Positions 1 to 63,881 of a stretch of 64,000 bases of DNA are shown one piece after another; within the stretch, counting starts at the first letter, position 1; each line of letters starts with the position of its first letter. The stretch is taken from the NCBI RefSeq assembly GCF_026151205.1, contig NC_087078.1, positions 1,379,675 through 1,443,674 of the forward strand. Direction: 5' to 3'. Source of the DNA: Bolinopsis microptera (taxonomy: Eukaryota; Ctenophora; Tentaculata; Lobata; Bolinopsidae). The translations under genes were made by a program, and so were the position numbers. The notes below the pieces were generated by a model. The model did no database searches and had not been told where the DNA came from. It saw nothing but the letters and a program-made list of their open reading frames with translations.

Positions 1-1075
1 CTTTGTACTGAGAAGATATTATCAGTCCATCTGTTTATTGACTCTTTGGACGTTAATATCTCTTTCTTCTTTTGCTCTGAAAATAATTAAAATGTGTAAG
101 TTAAAGGATCAAGGGAAGACCGATGGAAGACTGAAGAATGAAGGCCAAAAAAGGATAGGTCGCTGAACACGCAGAAACGAGGAGGGTTATAATACTTAAT
201 ACGCAATGTAATATAATCATGAAAAGTTTCGTATAATTGACTGACCAAGAACTTCAGGATCACACTCTTTATATTTGAGAACCTCGTTGGTTACAGCAGC
301 GAGCATCTTCTCCTTAACTCCTATCTCCTCAAGGAGCTCACTCCTTTCTGCTCCTTCCACCCGTAACTTCTTAGCTTCCTCTATTGCAGCTCCTGAAATT
401 TTCAAATGTCTTGGATTGTTTTTCTATATCATTATTACGACTCAAATATAAAATGTCTTGGATTGTTTTCCTATAATATTATTATTACGACTCAAATATC
501 AAATTTCTTGGATTGTTCACAAATTGTACATCAACAATGTTTTTCTAGTCATATCTAGCTCACCATTATTAGCTTTTCGTTTCTTGAGGCCCTCTACCTC
601 CGTATTTATCTCTTCAAGTTTTCTTTTTCTGGAGAGAACAGCTTGGCTGGGAAAACACCAGAAGTAGTTGGATGTACCTATCTTCTCTGCGCACACCTGA
701 CCAGGATCAAACTAATTTCATTTGTGGAATGTGTCAAACTACTGAATTGTGTTACAGATATATACTTGCCCATGATTAATTATTACTCATATACGTTAAG
801 AAAAAGATACTAAATTTGATACAAATTCAACGCGGTACTAGAATGGAATGTGTATCTGTGATAGAGGGTAAGCACTCTATTGTCTTAGCATCTCTCACCA
901 TATCGTCATCCACAAGACTCTGCAGGATATCCTTTACAGACATGGGTGTGATCCCCTTCTCTTTTGGACATATCTTCTCTAATTCCTTTAACTGGAACAC
1001 ATCCTTCTTCTCGTAGAAAACTTCCATCATCCTCTTCCTCTTCTCATCCACACTCAATCCTTTCTTTTTCGACAT
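1..1075 (-). CDS. MND1: MND1 meiotic recombination protein, C-terminal end beyond window
   Basis: Four exons read on the minus strand: 1075-899, 696-564, 392-246 and 76 to the window edge. Joined, they give a protein that starts [20 protein letters not shown] and contains the motifs [20 protein letters not shown] and [10 protein letters not shown], which match the animal MND1 order: N-terminal winged helix, then coiled coil, then the conserved C-terminal helix region. Exon 1 ends ATG|gtgaga; exon 2 starts after ctggtcag; exon 3 after atttcag; exon 4 after ttttcag. Phases agree at every junction. In known biology MND1 pairs with HOP2 (PSMC3IP) and stimulates DMC1/RAD51 strand exchange in meiosis, in the nucleus. 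The in-frame ATG at 1075-1073 is preferred over an upstream TTG. The final part (about 40-50 residues by family length) lies outside the window. Confidence 0.93.
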
Positions 1076-1081
1076 TGACAA

Positions 1082-1840
1082 CTACAATAATAGTAATAAG
1101 TATTCTCTGCTATTAACATTAACAATACATGCTCTGAACACGAACTGGGTATCAATTAACGGAAGGGAGAGGGCGCGGCGGAAGAAAGTTCGTGAACTGA
1201 AAATATGGCTCGGACTAGGCATTCATTGCCAAACTGAGTAGAGGCATAATGTCTATTGTATATTAGATACGTCATACTCGGACACTGAAACGATAGTTAG
1301 TACTGGTAGGCATAACTCAGGTACTATCCTTTACCAGATAAAATATGTATATTATGCCGACGTACTAATACTATACAATAAACATGTTATATAACTTGGA
1401 AAGGTTGGAAAATTCACCAGTACGGCCGGAAAAAAATAAAGATCAGCCAAGATAAGTTCGATCTTACAGCGTATTTTACAGGCAGTATTAACGACAAAAA
1501 TTAGGGATTCTGAGAAGGACAAGAAAAAGTAACATTCAGAACAAAGGGAAGGACAACACACTTATAAAATCAAGGTAGCACACTAATCCTACAAAAGAAC
1601 CCCGTCCCTACGGAGCAGCACGTCTCCAGGGAGCAACCTGTCTCCATCTCCAGGGAGTTATCACCATGATGTACGGCCACTAATTTGATCCTGAAACATA
1701 CATGCTGGCGTTCTGATCAAATCAGGCGAGCAATAAGTTTTGTCGAAGCGAGGAAACCCTGAAATACAATCCATGGTAAGCCAGGTAAGAGGCACTTTGT
1801 TACGATGTAGGGGGGAGTTTAGGGGCAGGTGTAGATAAAG
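1082..1840. other. intergenic stretch, MND1 5' flank
   Basis: This stretch lies upstream of MND1 and downstream of the KAP3 stop. I see no coding exon, TIR or RNA gene. Short direct repeats of a 'ctccaggga' phrase occur near 1624-1657. It presumably includes the MND1 promoter, but no TATA box or binding site stands out. Confidence 0.4.
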
Positions 1841-1848
1841 TGGTGACA

Positions 1849-1989
1849 ACTGTAACAACTGTAACAACTGTAACAACTGTAACAACTGTAACAACTGTAA
1901 CAACTGTAACAACTGTAACAACTGTAACAACTGTAACAACTGTAACAACTGTAACAACTGTAACAACTGTGACAACTGTGACAACTGTA
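1849..1989. repeat. 9-bp minisatellite (GTAACAACT)n
   Basis: About fifteen near-perfect head-to-tail copies of a 9-base unit, with two GTGACAACT variants at the right end. The period is a multiple of three, so several frames on both strands stay open and read as LLQ, VTV or TTV repeats. There is no support for coding. Confidence 0.95.
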
Positions 1990-2276
1990 ACAGTTTCAGA
2001 GTTATTTAAGCATTCCAACCTGGTGTTCTTAACCCTAAAAATCACTCAAAACTAACTAATATCATACAATGCAACCTCCAATATAAAGAGGAAACAGAAA
2101 ACATACACATTTCATACCATCAGCACACACACGTCCAACATAAAATATAATATGTAGAGAGGAATTACGAGAATTTCAGTCGTAGTCTGTACACGAAAGC
2201 TGTCAACAGCATTTCAGCGTGTTGGGTGAGGTAATGTTAAATACGTATGTTGGGAGGAAATTTGCACTTAAACGCC

Positions 2277-2757
2277 TTTTTGTGAGGTTTTATGGGGGTC
2301 TGTGAGGATCTGTGGGTATCTGTGAGGATCTGTGGGTATCTGTGAAGATCACTCATATACGCTGATTAAATTTAAAATTTTATAATTAAAACTCAAAATG
2401 GAAATAATAAACTTGAAATTTTATACATATTTCGTACACTGTAAAGTTCATTAATAACATACCCTGAATACAATATACACCGTAATCATCTGAGTAAAAA
2501 TTCTGATAACTTGTCGCCAAAACAGCATGGCAAAACCATGTACTGGGGCAGGTATGATTCAAACTTTACTCCGCTGAAATATTTAACAGGAAACAAACTA
2601 ATAGAGTACAATCTGTGACCAGCACAGCATTCCAGTACGCACTTCTCATATTATATCAACTATAACACACTTCTTCTGAATAAAACTTTGTCAAACAAAT
2701 TCCAGCTTTATATAAATATATCAAATACTTCTGCGCTTTATAATAAACAAAACAAGA
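2277..2757. repeat. 20-bp direct repeats, then KAP3 3' flank
   Basis: At 2292-2347 the phrase 'ctgtgaggatctgtgggtat' recurs about three times. The rest, up to the KAP3 stop at 2758, is AT-rich sequence in which I see no other gene. It should contain the KAP3 3' UTR on the minus strand. Confidence 0.5.
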
Positions 2758-7573
<4,816 letters not shown>

Positions 7574-7661
7574 GTTTCTGTTGTCAGCAGACAGTCCTGT
7601 TTAAGAAGGATATAGATTAATAGTAATTGATAGGCAGTATAATATTGCTTTACATTGGTAA

Positions 7662-9891
7662 GGACACGTTTTTTTTTAAGTGTGGTGAAAATGACTTTGA
7701 GTGCCATGACACTTTTGACAATGAAAGTAAAATGACTAGTAACTAGAAAGTGTTGCACAGAAATGCCTTCAATCTTAACTGCCCCTGTAAGGAAAATCCA
7801 TTAGTTAGTTAATATGTCATAATATAGTACCAAGGTAGTGCCAGTTTTCAGCATTTTGGACTATAATGTTTAAAACGCCCGTAAAAAACTGAATTTTGCG
7901 ACTTTTCTGTTCAAAATTCAGATTATGTCTCAGAATTATTCAAAGAATATTTGGATTGGGGTAGGAATACTTGAACTGTGCTCAAAATAAGCAAAAAGTC
8001 ATTTGTTTGGTAAAATTTCTAGTTTGGTTGAAGGGGTTGTACAAGGCCCATACTTTTGATCAGCTTATGAATGAACTGTAACAACTTTCAAGAAACGTTG
8101 GTCTGTAATAATGTAACCTAGGAAAAACCTATTGTGTGCCTGTATTCAGTAAAAATTCACTCACAAAATTACAATTGAGTTTTTTTACATTGCAGTAGCT
8201 AGACAGCATTAAATTAGAACGTTTTTCAATCATACTGTCGAGATTAAGTCTGCTCAACAGCATTCTGTTCGAAAATCAACTTAAGAGTGTGTCAGTTTTC
8301 AGTAAAAAGTCATTTTTAGGTCAAATTTATCACGATTAAAAATTCGAAAGAAATGACTCTTTGCTGAATATTGGCAGTATACAATTGATGTCTGACAGCA
8401 TAAGCAGGTTCATTAAGATGATTCTTTACAAAATCTAACGATATTGTGTGTTCTAATTCAGCAAAAAGTCATTTTATAAATAATATTTTTAGCTTAAAAT
8501 CTTCATAGAAATGACTTTTTGCTGATTATTGGCACGATAAAGTAGATTTCTGACAACAATATCATGTTCATCATGGAAATTTGGGACATACTATTGATGT
8601 TTGAAGTTCATTGTGCCAGTTTTAAGTTAGTTATTATAGCAGGTTATCACAACACTGCTTACAAAGCACAAATTTTATGTGATTTACCATTGGTATATGC
8701 CTAGAAAAAGAAGTCATTTTAAGCTGAATAATGGCACACAGTGCAACAAAATTGTGCCACATTAAACAAAAAAGGCACACCTCTCCCTCAAACAATATTC
8801 TGAACTAAAAGAAGTGCCAATTAGCAGTAAGAATGACTATTTCTGTCAAATAAGTCACTTTTTACTGATTTTCAGGACACATTTGTTGTTTAAATTTTCA
8901 GGATATACCTAAACTAAGATTTGTATCTGCAACATAAACAATTTGGTGGTTTGAGATGATTAATAATGCTGATATTGACTTACAATAGTTGGTAATTCCC
9001 ACGCTGGCTGCAGCAGTCACTACAGCTGATTAGTGGCACTCTAATATTATTATCTGTTTTTGTCCCCTTTATGAACACATTACTTTTCGAAGTAGATGCT
9101 TAAACTAACACTTGTACACCCATGGATCAAGAAATAGACAATTTTTGTCTTTTTACATCATTTATCTATATGACTGATATGCTGAATTTGGGCACTCGGG
9201 ACATAATTGAGTGTAAGCAGTACAGAGTTCAAGCCGTCTTTTAACTGATTAATGGCACCTTCAATCTAAAAGTCAATAAGGTGACTGAAAAAAAGAACTG
9301 AAATTTCGATACTTATTTCATCAATTAAAAAAAGATAAATTTCAAGCTGATACATGTGTGACTTTTTGCTGATGGCTCGCACATAGACATGTAAGAATAA
9401 GTTTAAAGACACAACCAAACATTATCTTATCCAGAAAATAGCACAGTCACGCCTTGATCTTTTTAATATTTTGACAAGAACCATCAATAGAGCAGTCGTA
9501 TTCAGATATAAAAATGACTTTTTGCTGGATTCTGTCACTTACTGGAATTGCTAATAATGACTAAAATGCTGAAAACAGTTACTCGCTCCAATCTACTAGT
9601 GTTATGTGAACAATATTTGAGCAAAATATGGCGAAATCAATGGAATTAGGTAATTGGAGGTTAAAATGGTTTGCTGATTTTTGGCACTCAGTTTAATTGC
9701 TCATAAGTCATATTCTGCTTGAGCCTGGCACTTCGTTTTTTCAAATCACAACTGCTGAATATTTTCACTTCATCCTATGTACAAATGTATGGTTGCACTT
9801 TAAAAAGCATTGCGACTTTTTCCTCATTTTGTGCACTCTACTTTGAAAAAGGTGAAATCAGCAACTCACCACACTTAAAAAAAACGTGTCC
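7662..9891. mobile_element. 2.2-kb non-autonomous TIR element, TSD GTAA
   Basis: The ends are inverted repeats: GGACACGTTTTTTTTTAAGT on the left and its complement, ending ACGTGTCC, on the right, about 25 bp in all. The 4-base direct repeat GTAA lies at 7658-7661 and 9892-9895. No open frame over 60 codons lies inside, so it is non-autonomous. The interior holds a dozen or more diverged copies, in both orientations, of a composite motif resembling GTGCCA, about 6 bases, then CAGCAAAAAGTCATTT. The element sits in the inferred 5' UTR intron of KAP3. A 4-base TSD is seen in several superfamilies; I cannot assign one. Confidence 0.88.
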
Positions 9892-11418
9892 GTAAGCATA
9901 ATTTTCACTACAATAAAAGGTTTAACATATTTTCACTAACTTTAGACAACTATAGACAGATGCAATTGTCTCCTAGGGTATAGCCAAGTGGTCAGAGCCT
10001 ACAAACAAAAATTTATGAAAAGTGAAACTCCCAAGGCCTGCACTAGGCATATGTATCACCTTTCAAAAAATTTAATTTTTAACGCAATGGGAGTTTGATT
10101 CAACTACATGGGGGCCCATGAGTCAGTGTGAAAATGTTTATAATCATTTGATATTTGTCAGTCACTGAGTGCTCAATTGAGACAATTCTTCCTGATATGA
10201 CTTGCTTTTTCATGACTTATTCGAAAAATAGGTCATATTTGCTAATTATTTTCAAACAAAGGTATTTTTGTAATTAAAAATACAAAAATGAACCTTTCAC
10301 TCGAAATTTGACTCGGTCTGATGATCAAAAATATCTGAAATTAAATATTTTTGATCATCAGATCAAGTCAAATTTGCATGAAGGTTTTATCATAAATATA
10401 CATTTTTCCTGAAAAAAAGATGGTAGCTCTAGCGACTCCGATAACTCAGATATCAAGCAAGATAGATCTGTTCATCACGTGGGATCAGGTAGACACTAAA
10501 CTTTGCTTATCTCATATCTATGGCCTATGGGAATCATGCAAGTCGCAAGAAGCCCAATAAGAGTATTTTTAATTTCGTTTTGCACCATCAAATAATCACC
10601 CATTAGGGTGTCATAACGTCGTATCCATTTCTAACAGTGTAACCGTACGAAATTCTATCAGCCAATTACTACAAAATCAACAGGGAAACGTTGCTTGATG
10701 TCTATGGTGAAGATAAAAAGCGTCATCTGCAAGATGCAACAGTAATAATTTTAAAAGATATTCCTTATCCTGGAAAATATGACAATATTTGTTTGAGCGC
10801 TCGATTTTCATATTATGGTGTAATTTGGCGAAAATATTGAATATGCGCGGCGCGCCAAACATTTTAGTTTCACTGTTCATTTTGGAATAATTTTTTGTTA
10901 TATTTGTATTGAATAAAGTAAAATAAGTCCTTATTATGAGATTTGTGAACAAATATAATAATTTGCCTACATAATATGACACCAAAATACCAATATTGAA
11001 TTTTTTAAAAAATTAATATTTGCTTGATTTTATTACTTTCTTAATACATTTTACGTATCACTTCGGCGGCGCGCGCTTCGCGCGCAAAAAGTGGCATGCA
11101 ACGTATGTCAAATACTTTCTGGCATCAATATAGTTTTTAAATATATTTAAACAAATTTTTTGATATGCCAACAAAGCAAAATATGCCAACGTTTGATCTT
11201 TCGGGTATATTTTAACGGGTAATACTTGTGAAATATTTGACCGTCGACGAGTCCAACTCGTCTTATTATATTGAAGAAACATGTGTCAGAAGACTGTACG
11301 AAAAGGGAAATGAAGTTTTAGCATCTGTTTATAAGTATATGAAACTAAACTTATTACATATTAACATTATAAGAAATGCTGTTTTATCCACTTTAGACCG
11401 TCACGTGCCAAAGAGGAA
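9892..11418. other. AT-rich intronic stretch with palindromes
   Basis: No gene is seen. There is a 17-bp-arm palindrome at 10318-10361 (CTGATGATCAAAAATAT and its complement), and GC-rich self-complementary patches near 10850 and 11063-11082 (cgcgcgcttcgcgcgc). A phrase like a tRNA A box occurs at 9983-9999 without a matching B box at tRNA spacing. Confidence 0.5.
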
Positions 11419-12199
11419 GTAGAAAATGACGAGAACATATTAACTTTGAACAATATTGTCATTAAAAAAGTCCAAGAAGCTAAATTTCTAGGTGTCATTA
11501 TCGATGATCAACTTAATTGGAAAACTCACACACGGTCACTTAACTCAAAACTTAAATGTGAAGTAGGTAAGTTATGCAGAATACGACACATTGTCCCTAT
11601 ATAAACAGTATTATAAGGATTTATATCATACTTTATTCGAATCACATTTGGGATTTGGAATATCTGTATGAGGTGGTATTAGCAACAACCGACTCGAACC
11701 TCTCTTTAAAACACAGAAAAAGTGTATAAGAATTCTATTTGGGGATAAAGAAGCTTACCTCGAAAAATTTAGAACTTGTGCCCGGACACGACCATTTGGT
11801 GAGCAAAGACTAGGTGTGGACTTTTACAAAAAAGAACACTCTAAGCCCTTGTTTAAGAATCAGAAATTGTTAACTGTTCACAACCTGTATAAGTACACTT
11901 GTCTCTTAGAACTATTCAGGATTAATAAGTTAGAGGAACCATTATCACTGTACTCATCATTTAACAGGTCACCACGACGAGAGGATTATTTCATCACATC
12001 ACAACCATCCTCACAATTCATCTACCAATCATCCTACATGTGGAACAGCTGTCGACAAACATCAAGTAAGATAAGTTTCAATACTCCGACAAACGGGTTT
12101 AAGAATACATTGAAAATTGCTTTACAAGAATTGCAATTCAAGCATGATACACTTGATTGGTGTGAGCTTAATTTTGCCACAAATGAGCTCAAGTTTTGA
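11419..12199 (+). pseudogene. decayed non-LTR retrotransposon, RT thumb/C-terminal part
   Basis: One frame reads KKVQEAKFLGVIIDDQLNWK, then HTRSLNSKLKCEVGKLCRIR up to a stop near 11604. A second frame continues from about 11615 (LYHTLFESHLGFGISV, stop, GGISNNRLEPLFKTQKKCIR) to 12199. The FLGVxIDxxLxW motif and the following LYxTLxxSHLxxGIxxWG block are characteristic of the region after the RT catalytic core in RTE/Jockey/CR1-type elements. A Trp codon has become TGA, and at least one frameshift separates the halves, so it is inactive. The catalytic YxDD part is missing (5' truncation). Confidence 0.88.
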
Positions 12200-14071
12200 T
12201 TAATGTGAGTTACTAAAATAACCACTTATCTTTCCTCATACATGCAACCACTACTGCACTCCAACTAAACACATTATTTACCACAGTCCACACACCATAC
12301 TCCACAGATGATATATATATATATATACACACAAACACACTAGTACCGAACAATTGCACTGTAAAACATGCTCACGATACACTCAAAATTGGAAATATTC
12401 AACGGCTCGTATATGAAACTTAGCGAGTTACACTCAGTGTACACCCAGTGTTAACCAGTATTACACATTAGTAAATTCTACGTAACGTGCGAAAACAATA
12501 AATCTGTACCGTTTTCATTGTCACATCTCACGTCGACGGGATTAAACGCGCGTGCGGGCGTAACAACTTATCTTACTGCTAACTCAGCGACTAAACACAC
12601 AACGACTTTTACAATTGACAGATGATTAAACAATTGTGAGTTATGACGGACTTAACTGTATGGGTCAACTACTGAAACTGTATTGTTTACTATCTCATTC
12701 ATTATACTGGACTTTATACCCCCACTTAGAACTTGATTAGTCACGAACAATAGAATCATAAAAAACCAATACAATAAAACATTTTGATCAATAAATGCCT
12801 AGCAGCACCAGACAGCAGCCGTGTACCTTTTTCGACTCCGTGGAGTCCCTGATGGACTTTTGTTTACTTTTGTTAATAATCGGACCAACCTTTCTTTCTC
12901 GAAACATGTATCCTATTGTATTTCATTATAGTATTAAGATGTGAAGATATATACTAGATATTACAACGAAATAGAGGTATACCAAATTGGCCCTTGATAT
13001 TAACTATAACCGTGTTGATGGTTTTAAATTTTGTATGTTGTAAGTATCTTAGCTTGTGAAGCGTTTACTCCTCCCCCTCAGCAAGACAGTTAGATTGTAG
13101 ATTAATGATAATAATTGTCAAATGACGTTATATATTATATAACAGTTATAAATGTTCACTAGTTGTAGAGCGATTTCAAGAGTAGTGGTCCACAGGGGTC
13201 CGAAAAAGCTGTACAGGCACTTGGGTCCTTATCCTTGTCACTAATCTCAATTGGATTCGGTTTACACAAAACATGAACATTTAGACGTACACATTGACAC
13301 GATATTTATTAGAAAGCAAAAAGTATAAAATAATACGTGCGTGCGCGGCTTGAGCCGCGCCGCAAAAGAACGGATGCGTGCAGGGGCTGGAGTACGCTTG
13401 TATGTAGATTAATGAAATGTTGCATTGTAAATATTTAGAATTGACGATATATTATGATCTAATAGTAAATTTTACAAAGCTGGCTTTGGATTTAGGTAAG
13501 ATTATAATTTATTATAAAAAACCACGGATTGTTTTAAATTTATTTCTATTTGTCGTATAATCATAAACAATTTAATCCTGTTTTCAAGAATGCGCGGCTT
13601 TGGCGCCCAGTTATTGATTTATACATTAAATTGAATTTTAAATAGAAATGTGAATATAATATTAAAATTTAAAACTTTCAAAACGGAGGCTTATAAATAT
13701 TATTATATTATGATTGTAAAATAAAGGATAAAATTTTAAATTTGTTTCACTAAAAAATTTGTTTCACTATTATATTAACCATTTTTATTATGATAACCAT
13801 CTTTATCATGATAACCCTTTATATTTAAAGGGTTATTATCTTTCACCAGCCGTCCAATAAATAATATAAGTTGCATTTCACATCCTAGAATTGTCGCTAC
13901 AAGGTTGCAGTCCGTAGAAACTGTTAATTACGTCCTAGCCAAGTGAAACTCCGGTTTACTTATTTAAACCCTGTAAAACAGAATACTTTATTACACAATA
14001 ATAATAACTCAATTCCATATCGACCCAATTCCATATAATCCACCTAATAAATAACAATTATAAATACTTAC
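12200..14071. other. intergenic/intronic stretch after RT remnant
   Basis: The first few hundred bases may be the retroelement 3' UTR. A (TA) run occurs at 12310-12326. GC-rich patches (gtgcgtgcgcggcttgagccg) occur near 13340 and 13590. No exon, tRNA or TIR pair was identified. Confidence 0.4.
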
Positions 14072-14160
14072 CGATAGGACAGCAGTCTGCTACAAACGAT
14101 GTTACGCAACTGCCTGCTCCAACCGGTTACCACTGGTAACTTGTCATTGCTAGAAAAGGT
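14072..14160 (-). other. candidate non-coding first exon of KAP3
   Basis: On the minus strand the sequence ends ...CTGTCCTATCG|gtaagtattt at 14072, a near-ideal splice donor with no long open frame before it. The KAP3 coding exon begins after an acceptor, so an upstream 5' UTR exon is required, and this is the best donor noticed upstream on that strand. The connection would span a 6.5-kb intron. It is an inference without transcript support. The region also has a weaker plus-strand donor (aaaag|gtaaat at 14158) that could serve a 5' UTR exon of the ACAP-like gene. Confidence 0.4.
14126..14140. promoter_or_regulatory. X-box-like (RFX-type) site upstream of KAP3
   Basis: GTTACC-ACT-GGTAAC fits the X-box consensus RYYNYY-N(1-3)-RRNRAC and is a perfect inverted repeat. 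RFX factors drive ciliary and intraflagellar-transport genes in animals, and KAP3 is the kinesin-II adaptor. The site lies within the inferred first exon/promoter of KAP3. The motif match is direct; the function is inferred. Confidence 0.45.
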
Positions 14161-14714
14161 AAATTTATATTTTTCGTTTCATTAAGTGGATCAACAACGA
14201 TCAGTAAACTGAATACAGTAAAAGTATAAAAGTATCAGTAACCCCACGACAATTCTAATTACAAACACACCAATCAATGACAAGCACCTCAGTTAGTAGA
14301 AGGCCTTACGGGCATTTTCTGCTTGATGTGTTTAACTGAAATCACATGAGGACAAAAGCAAGTCCCACTGAACAAGAGGATAAACTTGTTTATACTTTTG
14401 TGCTTTATTTGCTTTTATCTAATAATTGTTTTTTAAATAATACTTTTTGACCATTAAGGATACATCATGCTTCGACATGAAGCTCTGCATTAACAGAATT
14501 GAAGTGGAAGCTTCATTTTTTAAAGATGATACCAAGGCAGTTTTAATTTTTAGCATATTTCCTTGGGGATACTGAACGTTACTACACTAAAACACTGAAT
14601 CACATTACCCTTTCCCCAAAATATTTAAAATATGTCTAAACTATAATGTTTTTATTTGAACGAGATTTATGTTGCTGTCGTAACTGTCCCTACATGAATA
14701 AAATCTGACTTCAG
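14161..14714. other. 5' flank/first intron of ACAP-like gene
   Basis: AT-rich sequence with no coding exon seen. The 5' UTR start of the ACAP-like gene should lie here or just upstream, because coding exon 1 follows an acceptor (tgacttcag at 14714). Confidence 0.4.
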
Positions 14715-14716
14715 GA

Positions 14717-61636
<46,920 letters not shown>

Positions 61637-61988
61637 GTGAGTTTTATCTTTGCCGAGATGAAAGTAAATTATAAATTAATTTAAGTTAAAACTCTTTGAA
61701 GACGCGGAGTTAAGAATAAAATATAATAAAATGGCTTCGTGTTTTGCGAAAATAAGAGATACCGCAATATAAGTATAGCAATGATTTCGTTAATTCGAAG
61801 TATTGCCCACGAATGATAGAGATCGGACAACTAACGATGTTTACTGCTTTTAGTGTCGGACGAACAAAATTCTTGACGAAACAATTTGACCAAATATGTT
61901 GCAGCTTTGGCTTCATTATATTCACTATTCTATGCTACAATTTGCAGTAGAAAATGGCAACGCCAAAGTTATTGTTATGTTATGAATA
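61637..61988. other. ACAP-like intron 14, start
   Basis: AT-rich; no next ArfGAP exon recognised. Confidence 0.3.
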
Positions 61989-62162
61989 GGGGTCGTTCAC
62001 ATATTATGTAATCAGCCGAGGGCCCGAGGGGGATGGGGGGTTTCCAAATGATTACACTAATTTATAATTTGACAAAATAGCTATGTGTAAAACTAACTAC
62101 TGAGGTGGGAGGGTGGGTTAAAAATTGTCCAAAAATTGATCACGTAATATCTGAACGACCCC
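61989..62162. mobile_element. second copy of the GGGGTCGTTCACATATTA MITE
   Basis: The left end GGGGTCGTTCACATATTATG and right end CACGTAATATCTGAACGACC plus CC match the 38922 element. 174 bases. Flanks (ATA/AAA) do not give an exact TSD, so it is older or mutated. Confidence 0.85.
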
Positions 62163-63754
62163 AAAGTTTTTTGACGCCAGATGAATATGGTGACCCGAAG
62201 GGAGTCAGAAATAGTTATTATATTGTACAGATATAAAGCTTTAGCGGTGTAAGAGTCGTTTATAAAGTTAATTATCAATACAATAAGGAGTTGCTTTGAA
62301 AAAGTTTATACTAGAAAAGGATAAGCTTGAAAGGAAAAGCTTGAAAGGAAAAGCTTGAAAGGGCAGGTGGACGTATTATAATTAGAATCACAATTTACAA
62401 TTTACATCAGAATATTGTGGTCCACAATGAGATGATACATCTTCAGATATAATTAATTAAAATATAGTACACTAGTAGGAACATTCTACGTCCCACTATT
62501 TTGATCTGATATTATATAGTTGAGTAGGCTGAGAAATACCCTGAGTGGTGAAGCGAGTGAGGGGATGATATAAAATTAATCGCAAAAATTTGCCCTAATT
62601 TAAGGATTCAAGAAATTCCAGAACATCCTCCTGTATTCATAGAACATTTATAGATGAGTTCCACATGGGACCCACTCTGTGCCAAGGCACTATACTAGTG
62701 TTCTAGCTGTAGGGGTGTTAGTCCTACGAGCCAGAGAGTGTGTATCACCAGCTGAAGCTGTACCAAATCACAGCTTGGTAACTGGTCGACTTGCATCTGA
62801 CCGTGACCTATGTTGAGTTTCGTCAAGACTTGACGAAACTCTTCTGATTACCCCATAGCGAAGTAAACATTCAGACCGTGTGTATCAACAAAATGTTCCA
62901 CAAAGCACGAATTAAATGAGAAAGGCAGGCGGAACAATACATAACTAGCTAAAACAAACAAAACAACAATTAACAAAGACAGGAGGACGCAGACCACAGA
63001 GTGTTCCCAGAAAAAAAAACTGTCAGAAGGGACAGAAATAAGTTGGGATGACGCTTGTGTATTGTGTACGATACTTTGTGTATTGTGTACGATACCTTGA
63101 CCGTAGCACCATTCATTAGCAGGAAGGCTACTTTCAAACTTATCTTAAAATCTTACTAAAAACATGTTTGCGGGCTGCACTGGAAACAAAAACCGTGAAT
63201 CTATAAAAGTAGAAACTAGATATGAACTACGGAGAAATTGCGAAAGCTAAAAAGTTGAAGCTGACTTATAGAAAGCAGATGCATCTAACCTTGCAACAAC
63301 CATGCTACCTCCGACCAGTTTCTGTCACTCAGACCGTTGCACGCTATAATCTGTATTTATCATGGATTGTTCGAGTTTTTGGATGTCACCCAGAACACTG
63401 CAATGGAATCAGGAAATGGATCACTCACCCTAATTCTAAGTGTGACCCTGCCCCTGCCCCTAAAAAACTGTTCATACTAAGCTGCCTACTGCCTAGCTGG
63501 GTTGAAACGTTTAGACCTCATAGGCCCAGTCACAGACCATTAAGTACCCCTCGTGACTGCCCAGTAACAGACCATTGAGTACCCCACGTGACTGCTTCTT
63601 TCTGCTCTTGCACATCATTATTGGAGGATAGAATTAACGAGGTAGTACAGACAGTGGCTGAGCCATATAATATATGACTATATTATAATTCGGAAATATT
63701 TGTTTTTGGCGTGTATGCGTGCCCACGTGCAAATTGGGTCAAAATTAAAAATTT
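62163..63754. other. ACAP-like intron 14, distal sequence
   Basis: A (gaaaagctt) repeat lies at 62325-62360. A perfect 27-base palindrome (gagtttcgtcaag-a-cttgacgaaactc) lies at 62815-62841. 'gtgtattgtgtacgatac' is duplicated at 63056-63092. An ATG frame at 63222-63578 (118 codons) has no recognised domain and no splice or neighbour support. Confidence 0.4.
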
Positions 63755-63881
63755 GGGAGGGGTTCCTAAACGATTACTCAAGTATAATTCTACCACAATA
63801 ACTATGTGTAAGACTGATCACGGAGGGGGAGGGGGTTAAAATTGCCCAAAAGGTGATTACGTAATATGTGTGAACGACCCC
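63755..63881. mobile_element. third, degraded copy of the same MITE family
   Basis: The right end 'gattacgtaatatgtgtgaa' plus 'cgacccc' is clear at 63855-63881. The left end is diverged (ggggttcctaaacgattac). The G-rich centre (gagggggagggggtt) resembles that of the other copies. Confidence 0.7.

Noticed and set aside
9983-10100. tRNA or tRNA-derived SINE (A-box-like tagccaagtggtcagagc)
   Set aside because: The only B-box-like phrase is about 100 bases away and no acceptor stem pairs could be found.
14099-14158. Upstream coding exon of the ACAP-like gene starting ATG at 14099
   Set aside because: Its phase would put a stop in exon 14715; the ATG at 14717 fits the BAR N-terminus.
63222-63578. 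118-codon ATG ORF near the right edge as the next ArfGAP exon or a gene
   Set aside because: Its residues do not match the ArfGAP continuation, it has no acceptor in phase, and its composition is uninformative.
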